The notes below the pieces were generated by a model. The model saw nothing but the letters and a program-made list of their open reading frames with translations. It searched no databases and was not told where the DNA came from. 64,000 nt of DNA from Pelobates cultripes (taxonomy: Eukaryota; Chordata; Amphibia; Anura; Pelobatidae). Positions 11,880 to 23,127 of this stretch are shown here, piece after piece (the stretch's first letter is position 1; each line of letters starts with the position of its first letter). Location: positions 274,834,325 through 274,898,324 of the forward strand of contig OW240915.1 in assembly GCA_933207985.1 (NCBI GenBank), in the 5' to 3' direction. Both the position numbers and the translations under genes were made by a program.

Positions 11880-12770
11880 ATAATACTGTTTGCTTTTACT
11901 GCAATAAAATACACATATTTGTATTCAGCAAAGTCTCAGTGTAAAACAGTACCCCCTATGTACAGGTTTTATGACGTTTTGGGAAGTTACAGGGTCAAAT
12001 ATAGCACGTTACATTTGAAATTGAAATTCGCCAGATTGGTTACATTGCCTTTGGGACTTTATAGTAGTCCAGGAATGAAATTTACACCCATAATGGCATA
12101 CCATTTGCAATAGTAGACAACCCAATGTATTGCAAATGGGGTATATCGAGTCTTTTTTAGTAGCCATTTGGTCACAAACACTGGCCAAAGTTAGCATTAG
12201 TATTTGTTTGTATGTGAAAAATGCAAAAAACGCCAAATTTGGCCAGTGTTTGTGACTAAGTGGCTACTAAAAAAGACTGGACATAGCCCGTTTGCAATAC
12301 TTTGGGTTGTCTACTATTGCAAATGGTATGCCATCATAGGGGTAATTTTCATTCTTGGGCTACCATAGGGTCTCAAAGGCAACGTACCCAATCTGGCGAA
12401 TTTTAATGTGAAAAAATGAAACACAAGCCTTATATTTGACGCTGTAACTTTTGAAAACACCATAAAACCTGTACATGAGGGGTACTGTTGTACTCGGGAG
12501 ACTTCGCTGAACACAAATATTTGTGTTTCAAAACAGTAAAAAGTATCACAGCAATAATATCGTCCGTGTAAGTGCTGTTTGTGCATGAAAAATGCAAAAA
12601 ACTTCACTTTTACTGGCGATATCATCATTGTAATACATTTTACTGTTTTGAAACACTAATATTTGTGTTCAGCGAAGTCTCCCGAGTAGAACAGTACCCC
12701 CCATGTACAGGTTTTATGGTGTCTTGGAAAGTTATAGGGTTAAATATAGTGCTAGCAAATTAAATTCCCT
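11880..12770. repeat. Alternating inverted modules (foldback array)
   Basis: The module TTCAGCRAAGTCTC...ACAGTACCCCC...TACAGGTTTTATG appears at about 11925-11975 (+), inverted at 12460-12520 (-), and again at 12665-12720 (+). A larger palindrome with arms at roughly 11930-12200 and 12235-12530 is centred near 12215 and includes the perfect-looking pair around AGTAGACAACCCAATGTATT. A second axis lies near 12580. Confidence 0.8.
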
Positions 12771-12829
12771 TTACTTTCGACATGGGTTGTCAGGCAGGTC
12801 CCGCTAATTGTAATTAATTAAGATACCCA

Positions 12830-12899
12830 ACTATGTAAAAATATTACATAAATATATATGTAGAATTAATATATGTATATATATATACATATGTGAATA

Positions 12900-12940
<41 letters not shown>

Positions 12941-13380
12941 TTTTTTTAAAATATTTTTATTTATATATAGGTATATATATAGTTATATATACGTATATAT
13001 TTATGTATATAGATATATATTATTTCGTTCTACGTGTATTTTGATATAAATATATATATATTAATATCACAATACAGTTAGAACTAAATAACACACATCT
13101 ATATATTTTTTAATTATTTTTTTTTAATTATTTTTTTATTTTATTTTTTAACATATTTACATATTTAATTTTTTATATTATATATAAATATATATATAAC
13201 AATAATTATATATATATTTAATCAGTATCAGTCTACGTGTAATTTGATATTAATATATATATAATTATATATATATATTAATAGTAAAATACACCTAGAC
13301 AGTGCACATGTGTGTATGTATATGTGTGTATATATACTTAGATCATATATATATATTATATTATTATTTTTTTTACACTA
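12830..13380. repeat. AT-rich microsatellite desert inside TTAA element
   Basis: Runs of (TA)n, TATATATA/ATATAC variants and T-rich blocks cover the interval, with the longest pure AT run at about 12905-12938. A close copy of its right part is at 41735-42020. Confidence 0.85.
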
Positions 13381-13715
13381 TTTAATTTATTTTAATTTTA
13401 TTTCTAGCCAGCAGGGGGACCACCTGTTATTACAGGCAGCACTCCTCCTGCTGGCAATGCTGCAGCCAGTTATCCCGGCCATGTGATTGTGAGGTCCTCG
13501 CAAGGACCTCACTCTCACATGGCCAGGGGGGGGGGCTGCAGGAGGAAGACCTGCTGCGGGGGGGCTCCCTGGGAGTCCCCCCAACTGCGATCGCCGGCGT
13601 GGGATCGCCGGCGACCGGGTAAGTACAGAAAGACCGGAGGGCGTACTATTACGCCCGGCGGAGTTTAGAGCCGCCTATAATAGGGCGTAATAGTATGCCC
13701 TCCGGTTTTAGGGGG

Positions 13716-14265
13716 TTAAAAAACACCCTAATTCCTAAGAACTACCAGTATCTTTGCTAAAGAAATATTCAGTTTTCATGGTATTCCAGACGATGTCATT
13801 TCAGAGAGAATTTTGTTTCCAATTAGGCTTTAAGCTCAAATTCTCTTCCTCCTATCATCCCCAAACTAACGGAGATAATGAAAGATCTAACCAGGCATTA
13901 GAGCAATATTTACGCAGCTTCCTTTCCGGGCACAAGAACCATAGGGCAGACCTTCTTCCTTACCTGCACAAAACAATTCTACACATGATTCTATAGAGCA
14001 GAGCTCTTTCTTTATCAACTATGGTTTTCATCCTAATGTCTTGCCGGCAGTGTTTCTTCACTAGGAATACCCGACTGGGATCAACACTTGGATGGTTTAC
14101 AAAAAAAACTGATGAGCAGGTTCAGCATATCCAGCATATTGCTCATAAAAAAATTGTCGATAGGCGTCATAAATCTGCTCCTACATAACATGTAGGTGAT
14201 TGAGTCTGGTTGAGTACACGTAATAATTTTAAATTGAATGTACCCTCTACTAAACTGGCTTTTAA
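13716..14265 (+). pseudogene. Ty3/Gypsy integrase, core and C-terminal part
   Basis: The integrase resumes after the TTAA insertion. YHPQTNGDNERSNQALEQYL (about 13851-13910) carries the third catalytic residue (Glu of NER) in the usual HPQTNGQ-ER-NQ setting. It is followed by a region near 14070-14265 that can be read, with stops and frameshifts, as the post-core 'GIP..DQHL', 'VDRRHKSAPT' and 'VWLSTRN...VPSTKLAFK' of Gypsy integrases. Sequence identity ends at 14265-14272, where a Tc1-like fragment begins; the 3' end of the Gypsy element and its LTR are not visible. Confidence 0.85.
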
Positions 14266-14272
14266 ATAAACT

Positions 14273-14534
14273 AAACAAAATTATAAATGCAACACTTTTG
14301 TTTTTGCCCCCATTTTTCATGAGCTGAACTCAAAGATCTAAGACTTTTTCTATGCACACAAAAGGCCTATTTCTCTCAAATATTGTTCACAAATCTGTCT
14401 AAATCTGTGTTAGTGAGCACTTCTCATTTGCCGAGATAATCCATGTACCTTACAGGTGTGGCATGTCAATGTGTTGATTAGACAGCATGATTATTGCACA
14501 GGTGTGCCTTAGGCGGGCCACAATAAAGATAGTG
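14273..14534 (+). mobile_element. Tc1/mariner-type transposon end fragment
   Basis: The stretch starting AAACAAAATTATAAATGCAA and running through TTTTTGCCCCCATTTTTCAT and TGCACAGGTGTGCCTTAGGC to ACAATAAAGA is, from memory, the terminal portion of a Tc1-like transposon common in fish and frogs. Only about 260 bp of one end is present, with no transposase. It abuts the Gypsy integrase, so the Gypsy 3' part was lost. Confidence 0.65.
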
Positions 14535-14949
14535 TAGGGAGTATTTTGATATGTGTTGTAAACAATACAACCCTTGCAGGGCACAAAGGGTTGGCAAATC
14601 CATTTGGTTTATGAAATGGATTTGCTGGCTAATTAGCATTTTCTACATCGCAAAGTCTGCAAAGTCAATGTGCTACACAGTAAAGTCTGCAGAGGGCATA
14701 TGTGCTTTAAATCAGTCCACTTTTTTATACAGTAAGTTTAAGAAAAATGCATGAAGGAAATCAGGGTCATGTGTATAGAATGTAAAATTATGCAAAATGC
14801 AGAATAATAGGGCAATAAAAAAAATGTAAACAGACAAAGGACTTTATTGGGATTTACTCCCCTGATCATATAAAAAGGTCACGGGGCTAAATCCCATTTG
14901 GACAAAAATAATACAAGTGGTACAGGAGCCATTTTGATTTTTGATTAGA

Positions 14950-15310
14950 CCTATCCATACCTCCCAACATACCAAATGGACAAAGAGGGATACTTTAATA
15001 TTAGTAGTGTGAGTGGTGTGTGGCTAGGAATGTGGTCAGAGGTAGAGCGGTTCTGAGAAATTTTGAGTGACTTATTAGTAACAATTTATGCAACTAAAAT
15101 TTAATTTAGATCAAGCACAATGTATCTTGTTTGCACAGACTGAATTATAAACACATTTAGTGTAGTTAAAAGACACATTACTGTGAGTATTATCACTGTG
15201 GAGTTCTGTTAAACACTCATACACACCTAAAAAAACTCCTAAAAATAGAGGGGCATTAGGAAAGAAAAGAGGGACAGAATGAAGTAAGGGAATACCCTGA
15301 GTACCATAAC
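14950..15310. repeat. Dispersed repeat, copy 1
   Basis: The words ACTAAAATTTAATT, AAGCACAATGTATCTTGTTT, CACATTACTGTGAGTATTAT and TGTGGAGTTCTGTTA occur in the same order at 18540-18940, where they are separated by a MITE. The block is an old repeat of unknown class. Confidence 0.6.
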
Positions 15311-15424
15311 CACTGCGTGACATTTTGTTAGTACTGTTTGACAAATTCTTCCTTTAGGTGAACATAATTATGTCTCCAGACAGAAACTTAACTAGAAACC
15401 ACAGGGCCCCAATACAAAAATTGC

Positions 15425-15825
15425 CTTGCCCCCCTCCCAATGTGTATCATTTCCCCCACAGCCCCACCATGTGTCTCATATCACCCCCCTCAGTCACTCC
15501 ATGTATCTCATCCTACTTCCCAGCCCCTCCATGTGTCTCATTTTCATCCCTGCCCTTCAATGTGTCTCATTCTCCCCCACAGCCCCTCCATGTGTCTCAT
15601 TCTCCCCTCCATCCACTCCATGTGTCAAATTCTCCCAAGCCTATCTATGTGTCACCAATTCTATCCCCCAAGCACCTCCATGTGTCATATTCCTTTAATC
15701 TACCCGCCAACTCCTCCATGTGTCTTATTCCCTCATTCGACTCTTCCAGCCCCTCCATGTGTCTTATTCACCCATTCTACCCCTAATCAGCTGCTCCATG
15801 TGTATTATTACCCCAATCAACCTTT
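15425..15825 (+). repeat. CTCCATGTGTCTCATT minisatellite
   Basis: About ten to eleven degenerate units of roughly 35-40 bp, each containing CTCCATGTGTCTCATTC followed by a C-rich spacer. The three long overlapping reading frames across it (Pro/Ser/Cys/Met-rich) are by-products of the repeat. Confidence 0.85.
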
Positions 15826-15829
15826 TATA

Positions 15830-17570
15830 AAGCTAGTTTGATTCATTACACCTCTGGCATGCCTGGGATTTATCCTGAGATAAAGACAGTGGATTTATTT
15901 CTGCAGGAAAAAAAACTCCTTGTCAGATTGCTTTAAATAAATATTATTAATAGTTTTGATTCCATATAAACATCACTATTTTTTTTAATTCATTATTTCT
16001 GAGTACTATTGTTATCTTTTTACGAACCATATATACATGCTATACATGCTGTGGATCTTCATTAAGAATACTGATCAAAGAACACAGAAAAAGACAACAT
16101 TTTCATCTTACCTTTGATTTCTCCAGTTACCTCTGATGAACTGGTTGGACCTTGTCAGTACTTGTTTTTTTCAATTTGAAAGGTTGTTGGATGTAACCAT
16201 CCTAAAATTAATATTTCTTACTTGAAAAACTTTAACACTAATCAAAATAGCTGAGTGATACTCAGAATACAATAGGTACAATTTCAAATGACGCTGCATA
16301 AGACTGCATGCACACTGCCCTGGGCACTCGTGTTAACATTGCACACAAAGGAATAATGGTGTGCTCCAACACTGACATAAACATGCACTTACATTGATAC
16401 TGACATACAAACTGTTTGGTTTTCTAAAAAGAAAAACTGGCCAAGGATTTGGTTATCTTTTGCCAAAATAGCTAAGCTGTAAAAATAGAGTTGGCACAAA
16501 GTTAAAATTAGTTGCACATTTTTTTCAAGAGGTTATTTTATCTGACAATATGAAATTATTTTTTTAAATTCCAAGTATACTCTGTCTGAATTGATTTTGC
16601 ACACATAAAACCCAACATTCACTTATAGTAAGACGCAGAGCACCATAACCACTATAGCCTACTATGAGTTATTGCGCCAGTAGAATCTGGGTGCTATGCC
16701 ACAGTAAGATGACCAAAAATGTTTGCATCGCTTTGACAACTTACATGGGTCCCACTGGGTGCCTGTGCCACATCTAGTCTTCTCCTGCAGGAAAAGCTAT
16801 ATATCTCTGTAGGGCAAAACACAACTGCTGTAGGATGACACATACTCAGCTATAGCTCTCAGCCAATGAGTGTGGTCCTCCATGTCCCTCGTTGTTCTAT
16901 AAATTATTTTAACTTCTAATGCTGAAGAAGACTGGATGTAGTTATTGGCTCCTTTTGGGACTCAGGTAAGTTGTCAAACTGTACTAAAATGATTTGACAT
17001 TTTCCTTTGGGATGGCACTCCAGGCAACAGATTATGGTGGTTGGAGTGTTAAATGCTCTGTGTAAATCTATATTACTGATGTGTTTGTTTTTCAGCAGAG
17101 AATGGAATTTTCTTCATGTTGTCGGTATATACATATTGTGGTTTTACAACCCTTTGAGGTACAGTATAAAAAGAAATCTGCATATGATTCATGAGTATAT
17201 TTAACTATAAATCATATGATTGTTATGTGCTCATGTTCTAGTTTCTAAGTGTGTGTTCCTAGGATATTACGTGGATGCATGTTACCGCAACAAAGTAATG
17301 CTTGCAAGAGTATATTCAGGTGTACAGATGAAACCACAGGAACACGGGGCTAAGGAATACACATAAATAATTTTAGATCTTAAATAAAATTATGTAAATT
17401 GTGTTTGATTCCAAAATATATTTACAAAAGTAGGCGAGATAATGGTTTAAAAGAACACATTAAAACTAAAAATGTGTCAGAGGTCCACTTCCAAAATAAC
17501 ACACTTAATGTATAACTACCACGCAAAGATGGCCAAAAATGATATTGATAATGCAGAAGTTCCACTTACA
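15830..17570. other. Unassigned sequence
   Basis: No coding similarity was seen. Around 16640-16700 is the phrase GCACCATAACCACTATAGCC, related to words in other short elements of this window (32500, 41670), so an old MITE fragment may lie at about 16620-16950. Confidence 0.4.
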
Positions 17571-18530
17571 GGGTTATTCATTAAAGTCTGAATAACCCTG
17601 TACCGGACTGGGCAAAACCATTTAACTGCATACAGGGCCATTGCAAAATCTGGACATTGATCCCACTATTTCCAATGTCTGGATTTTGCAAGTCAGGCTC
17701 GGAATTTGGTCTGGATTTCAGCGGGACCAAATGCCGCCAGACAACTATAATACCCAAATGCGTTAATTCCGGTTTCAGATGCTTTAAATATTCCCACAGC
17801 AAGTCTCGAGAGAAGTGAGACTTATCTGTCAGAGCACTCTGATTGGTTGGCTTACAAATTCAAAGCTTGGGAAAGCTTTTATAAAGGCTTTTCCCACTTT
17901 GTAGCCTCATTTGGCACAGAGCTTTCGCTGGGAAAAGATGAGTGCACTTTTTTGTATTGCAGTTTTTATTTTTTCAATCAGGTTTTTGCAAACCACTTTT
18001 TTTTTTGTGCAAAATTTCCTTGTATGATTATTTTGAGCCCCCATCCTCTGCCTATGATTGGTAATTGGCAGAACTGTAATTGACAGGCATGAGTCTTGAC
18101 TCTCAATGTATTGGTCTAGAGATCATGAGTACTGATAATCTCCTGGTGCACGAAGTTGAGGTAAGGAACCATTTCACTGCTGGATTAGAGGTAAGTTAAT
18201 TTTTTATTTGCAGTTATCGGGGGAGTAAAGAGGTCACAGGAAACTCCTCTGCACTCCAGCTTTAAGCTCAAATCTGGGAGGTTTTGGAAGTCCCTGTAGT
18301 AGCTTCTAGTAGTATAAAGTCTCCACCATATTTCTTTTTTTCAAAAAAAGAAAAAAAAAACATACCGGTAAATATCCAAAGCACATTAAAAATTGTAGGG
18401 GCTCATTATAAAAATAAACAACATTCAAATTTAATTTGCAACATTTTAAATGGACAAAGTGGCACATTGTCATTTTAGCGGTGTGAACAGCTGGGCTGTT
18501 CAGATGGTTTTAGGTGATTTACCAAAAAAC
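17571..18530. other. Unassigned sequence with MITE-like left end
   Basis: The segment opens AGGGTTATTCATTAAAGTCTGAATAACCCT, (quoted as GGGTTATTCATTAAAGT and CTGAATAACCCT), a small foldback like the end of the MITE at 18610. The remainder to 18530 shows a TATAAAGG-like motif near 17880 and no coding signal. Confidence 0.4.
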
Positions 18531-18940
18531 AATTAATGGAACTAAAATTTAATTGAAAACATGAGCAATGTATTTTATTTACATAAAATAATGTCTAAAC
18601 ACATCTATAGGGTTATTCACTAAAATGAGAATTCAAAGTGAATTCGATGTGAATTTAAAATTTAGACCAAAGTAGCTGATCTGGAAGTATAGCTGAATTA
18701 GAGAATGTTTCCAATTCAGCTATTTTGGCTTTAAATTATAATTTCACTTTAAATTCACATTGATTTCTCAATTTAGTGAATATCCCTGATTGTTATTTAA
18801 AGGCATATTACTGTGAGTATTATTGCTGTGGAGCTCTGTTACTCTCCTACAAACAATATTATGGAGATCTTAGAAAGAAAGGGACATTAGGACAGGCAGG
18901 AGGATCAGAGGGATTTGGCCTCAAAGTAGGGGATTGTCAC
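18531..18940. repeat. Dispersed repeat, copy 2 (split by a MITE)
   Basis: Same ordered words as at 14950-15310: ACTAAAATTTAATTG, GAGCAATGTATTTTATTT, ATTACTGTGAGTATTATT, TGTGGAGCTCTGTTA. The MITE at 18610-18786 lies between the first and second halves. Confidence 0.6.
18610..18786. mobile_element. 177-bp MITE, GGGTTATTCACTAAA family
   Basis: Inverted ends GGGTTATTCACTAAAATGAG and CTCAATTTAGTGAATATCCC with internal complementary GAATTC/AAATTCAC blocks. It sits inside the dispersed repeat at 18531-18940. A diverged copy is at 42557-42722. Target duplication not resolved. Confidence 0.75.
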
Positions 18941-19968
18941 TACTAAATAATTATGAAAAAAATAACAGATGCTTCAAACATCATTATGTGGACTAACTTA
19001 CCTGAATAATTTTTGAACATAGTGAACTGATGGGTGCAGCGTTATGGGTTTTGATGTCTTGTTATATGCTCTTTTATTTATGTTTATAAGTGCATATTTT
19101 TTATAAATATGTTGGGTATATTTGCATTGTTATTTGCAGAAATTTTAAATAACTATTTTTCTTCAGTATATATTAATGAGAATCCTATGGCAAGAGATAT
19201 ACAAATGATTGCTGCAAAAAACTTGCAAATAACTTGTGATTGGATAACTCGAGACAAGGTACTACAGCTATTAAAGAAAATTTATGTAAATAAAGCTCTG
19301 GGGCCTGACGGTATTCACCCATGAGTACTTAAGGAGCTAAGTGGGGAAATAAGTGAACCTCTGTATTTAATTTTTCAAGATTCTTTTGTTTCAGGTGTTG
19401 TACCGGAGGATTGGAGGAAGGCAGATGTTGTTCCTATATTTAAAAAAGGGTTCAAAATCCTTGCCTGGAAATTATAGACCTGTGAGCTTAACTTCTGTAA
19501 CTGGGAAAATATTTGAAGGGCTATTAAGGGATAATATTTAGGAATTCATTGGGAAGAACTTTGTTATTAGCAATAATCAGCATGGTTTTATGAAACATAG
19601 GTCATGTCAAACTAACCTAATTGCATTCTATGAAGAAGTAAGTAGAAGTATAGATCAGTGTGTTGCAGTGGATGTGATCTACTTGGATTTTGCCAAGGCA
19701 TTTGATACGGTTCCTCACAATAGGTTAGTCTTCAAACTAAAAGAAATTGGTCTAGATGAATATTCTTGTTTTTGGGTAGAACATTGGCTTAAGGATAGAG
19801 TACAACGAGTTGTAATTAATGGTAAATTTTCAAGCTGGACAAAAGTGGTAAGTGGTGTCCCTCAGGGTTCTGTTTTGGGACCACTTCTATTTAACATATT
19901 TAGAAATGATCTTGAAATAGGCATTGAAAGCCATGTATCAGTGTTTGCAGATGACACAAAACTTTGTA

Positions 19969-21528
19969 CAGGGAGTGCAGAATTATTAGGCAAGTTGTAT
20001 TTTTGAGGATTAATTTTATTATTGAACAACAACCATGTTCTCAATGAACCCAAAAAACTCATTAATATCAAAGCTGAATATTTTTGAAGTAGTTTTTAGT
20101 TTGTTTTTAGTTATAGCTATGTTAGGGGGATATCTGTGTGTGCAGGTGACTATTACTGTGCATAATTATTAGGCAACTTAACAAAAAACAAATATATACC
20201 CATTTCAATTATTTATTATTACCAGTGAAACCAATTTAACATCTCAACATTCACAAATATACATTTCTGACATTCAAAAACAAAACAAAAACAAATCAGT
20301 GACCAATATAGTCACCTTTCTTTGCAAGGACACTCAAAAGCCTGCCATCCATGGATTTTGTCAGTGTTTTGATCTGTTCACCATCAACATTGCGTGCAGC
20401 AGCAACCACAGCCTCCCAGACACTGTTCAGAGAGGTGTACTGTTTTCCCTCATTGTAAATCTCACATTTGATGATGGACCACAGGTTCTCAATGGAGTTC
20501 AGATCAGGTGAACAAGGAGGCCATGTCATTAGATTTTCTTCTTTTATACCCTTTCTTGCCAGCCACGCTGTGGAGTACTTGGACGCGTGTGATGGAGCAT
20601 TGTCCTGCATGAAAATCATGTTTTCTTGAAGGATGCAGACTTCTTCCTGTACCACTGCTTGAAGAAGGTGTCTTCCAGGAACTGGCAGTAGGACTGGGAG
20701 TTGAGCTTGACTCCATCCTCAACCCGAAAAAGGCCCCACAAGCTCATCTTTGATGATACCAGCCCAAACCAGTACTCCACCTCCACCTTGCTGGCGCCTG
20801 AGTCGGACTGGAGCTCTCTGCCCTTTACCAATCCAGCCACGGGCCCATCCATCTGGCCCATCAAGACTCACTCTCATTTCATCAGTCCATAGAACCTTAG
20901 AAAAATCAGTCTTGAGATATTTCTTGGCCCAGTCTTGACGTTTCAGCTTGTGTGTCTTGTTCAGTGGTGGTTGTCTTTCAGCCTTTCTTACCTTGGCCAT
21001 GTCTCTGAGTATTGCACACCTTGTGCTTTTGGGCACTCCAGTGATGTTGCAGCTCTGAAATATGGCCAAACTGGTGGCAAGTGGCATCGGCAGCTGCACG
21101 CTTGACTTTTCTCAGTTCATGGGCAGTTATTTTGCGCCTTGGTTTTTCCACACGCTTCTTGCGACCCTGTTGACTATTTTGAATGAAACGCTTGATTGTT
21201 CGATGATCACGCTTCAGAAGCTTTGCAATTTTAAGAGTGCTGCATCCCTCTGCAAGATATCTCACTATTTTTGACTTTTCTGAGCCTGTCAAGTCCTTCT
21301 TTTGACCCATTTTGCCAAAGGAAAGGAAGTTGCCTAATAATTATGCACACCTGATATAGGGTGTTGATGTCATTAGACCACACCCCTTCTCATTACAGAG
21401 ATGCACATCACCTAATATGCTTAATTGGTAGTAGGCTTTCAAGCCTATACAGCTTGGAGTAAGACAACATGCATAAAGAGGATGATGTGGTCAAAATACT
21501 CATTTGCCTAATAATTCTGCACTCCCTG
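19969..21528 (-). mobile_element. Complete Tc1-like transposon (IR/DR type)
   Basis: TA target duplication at 19967-19968 and 21529-21530. The ends are perfect inverted repeats of at least 25 bp starting CAGGGAGTGCAGAATTATT. A second, inner pair with the shared core ATTATTAGGCAACTT lies at 20158-20179 and 21327-21347, so the ends have the IR/DR arrangement known from Sleeping Beauty-like elements. The element is 1,560 bp and carries one transposase gene on the minus strand. It interrupts the reverse-transcriptase gene of a CR1-type LINE just after the FADD box. Confidence 0.95.
20296..21310 (-). pseudogene. Tc1/mariner-family transposase, frameshifted
   Basis: The gene begins at 21310 with a helix-turn-helix DNA-binding domain (MGQKKDLTGSEKSKIVRYL; second HTH around LKRDHRTIKRFI) and a basic GRKKR linker. 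The catalytic domain shows LWTDEMRVSL (first Asp), GGGGVLVWAGI (glycine-rich box), FMQDNAPSH (second Asp) and PDLNSIENLW (Glu), ending KKGDYIGH at 20296. Counting residues, 37 separate the second Asp from the Glu, so the spacing is DD37E rather than the DD34E of classical Tc1. Three frameshifts (near 21095, 20725 and 20645) break an otherwise full-length frame of about 335 codons, so the copy makes no enzyme, but its ends are intact and could be used in trans. The start is chosen at the Met preceding the conserved HTH. Confidence 0.92.
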
Positions 21529-22527
21529 TATAGTAATAAAATGTGAGCAGGATATTGCTTTGCTGCAGAGATATTTGGATAGATTGGGGGACTGGGCACT
21601 AAAATGGCAGATGAAATTTAACATAGAGAAATGCAAAGTTATGCACTTTGGGGTTAAGAATGCACAAGCAAATACACACTAAATGGTAGTGAATTAGGGA
21701 TAACCACACACGAGAAGGATTTGGGAATTGTTATAGACAACAAATTAGGCAGCAATATGCAATGTCAATCTGCAGTTACTAAGGCCAGTAAGGTTTTGTC
21801 ATGTATAAATAGGGGCATAAATTCTCGGGATGAAAATATAATTTTGCCTCTTTATAAATTGCTGGTAAGACCACACCTTGAATATGCTGTGCAATTTTGG
21901 GCGCCTGTTCTAAAGAAGGATATCATGGCACTGGAGAGGGTCCAGAGACGAGCTACAAAATTGATAAAAGGAATGGAGCATTTTAGTTATGAAGAAAGGT
22001 TTAAAAAAATTAAATCTGTTTAGTTTGGAAAAACGGCGCCTGAGAGAGGATATGATAACTTTATACAAATATATTCGGGGCCAGTACAAACCTTTATCTG
22101 GAAATCTATTCATAAACAGGGCTATACATAGGACACGAGGTCACACATTTAGGCTGGAAGAAAGATTTCATCTAAGGCAAAGAAAAGTTTTTTTACAGTA
22201 AGAACAATAAGGATATGGAATTCTCTGCCTGAAGAGGTGGTTTTGTCAGAGTCCATACAGATGTTTAAACTGAAATTGGATAAATACTTACAAAAACATA
22301 ACATACAGGGATCTAATTTCTAATTAGTGGGGTAATAGCTGCTTGATCCAAGGAGACATCTGACTGCTATTTTGGGGTCAAGAAGGAATTTTTTTCTAGT
22401 TTGTGGCAAAATTGGAAGCGCTTCAGACCAGGTTTTTTGCCTTCTTTTGGATCAACAGCAACAACATTTGTGAGGAAGGCTGAACTTGATGGACGCAAGT
22501 CTCTTTTCAGCTATGTAACTATGTAAT

Positions 22528-23127
22528 TGTTACACCATCGTGGCCATTTCTTTCTTATTATTTTATCCTCTTCTAGACTTCTGCATGGCAAGAAAATTAT
22601 TTTCAGCCAAAAATATTGTTTCTCAAACTAGAAAAAAAATTGGTATGGCTGAAATTCAGTCATATGGCAGTTAGACTCAGCAGGATTTCAGTAACAAAAA
22701 CCCAATTCAGCAAATGACTAGGGGAACTAAAATGGCACGAAAATGGGCCAATCAGTGTACTGATAAATATATGTATAATATGATGCATAATTTTGCTGGA
22801 TGCTTATAGGGAACTTTTCCCATCATTTGTTTCACAGATCAAGTGAGACAAAGTAAACAGTAGAAAGAAAAAGAGGCAAAGTATTAACAAAAGCTACATT
22901 TATATATTATATATTTATTATAATTAATTTTATTGCTTCTTTTTTCTTTTGCTCTGTTGGTCAGTTCTCACTTTATCTTTCAATGAAATCAACCTTTAGT
23001 AACTGCCTCCTAGCCATCAATAATCTTTTACCCATTAATCATATATATATTTTTTTATTTTTTTTTGATGCCACATGCAGAATTCAAAGTCTTGAATCAA
23101 AACGGATATGTTTGGCCATTGTGCTAG
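22528..23127. other. Unassigned sequence between LINE and LTR
   Basis: AT-rich, with a T-rich block near 22920-22960 and 23041-23067. No element or gene recognised. It ends with the first GCTAG of the LTR target duplication. Confidence 0.4.

Larger units (their letters stand above)
11606..13715. mobile_element. 2.1-kb TTAA-flanked nonautonomous element
   Basis: The element starts CCCCTTAAGGACGG and ends CCGGTTTTAGGGGG (imperfect inverted ends), with TTAA on both sides (11602-11605 and 13716-13719). It has no transposase. Its left half is a chain of inverted modules (see 11880-12760), its middle is an AT desert (12830-13380), and its right 340 bp is GC-rich with hairpins such as GAGGTCCTCGCAAGGACCTC (13491-13510). 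The right end recurs at 41728-42322. It lands in the Gypsy integrase gene, so it is younger than that gene. TTAA target use suggests mobilisation by a piggyBac-type enzyme; this is inference. Confidence 0.85.
19120..22527 (+). pseudogene. CR1-type LINE, 5'-truncated RT gene (copy 1)
   Basis: A non-LTR reverse transcriptase reads in pieces from 19128: EILNNYFSSVYIN, then KALGPDGIHP (about 19295-19324), [18 protein letters not shown] (box A, 19675-19730), [16 protein letters not shown] (box B, about 19845-19893) and FADDTKL (box C, 19946-19966). The reading then stops because a Tc1-like transposon is inserted at a TA. It resumes at 21531 with the thumb and tail: LGIVIDNKLG, RPHLEYAVQFWAPV, LERVQRRATKLI (about 21935-21970), and a 3' UTR ending in CTATGTAACTATGTAA at 22511-22526. 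Frameshifts (for example near 19440) and stops show it is dead. The motifs fit the CR1/Rex1/L2 group; I cannot decide which clade. The endonuclease is missing. Copy 2 is on the minus strand at 53048-62022. Confidence 0.85.

Noticed and set aside
12314..12763. Two similar ~100- and 63-codon frames on opposite strands
   Set aside because: They are the same inverted module read on opposite strands of the foldback; no conserved domain.
15358..15841. Three overlapping Pro/Ser-rich frames of 90-142 codons
   Set aside because: All three frames are open because the CTCCATGTGTCTCATT minisatellite lacks stops; not coding.
16900..17204. Possible exon with a CAGGTAAGT donor-like site near 16964
   Set aside because: No open frame or similarity supports it; single donor-like words are frequent by chance.
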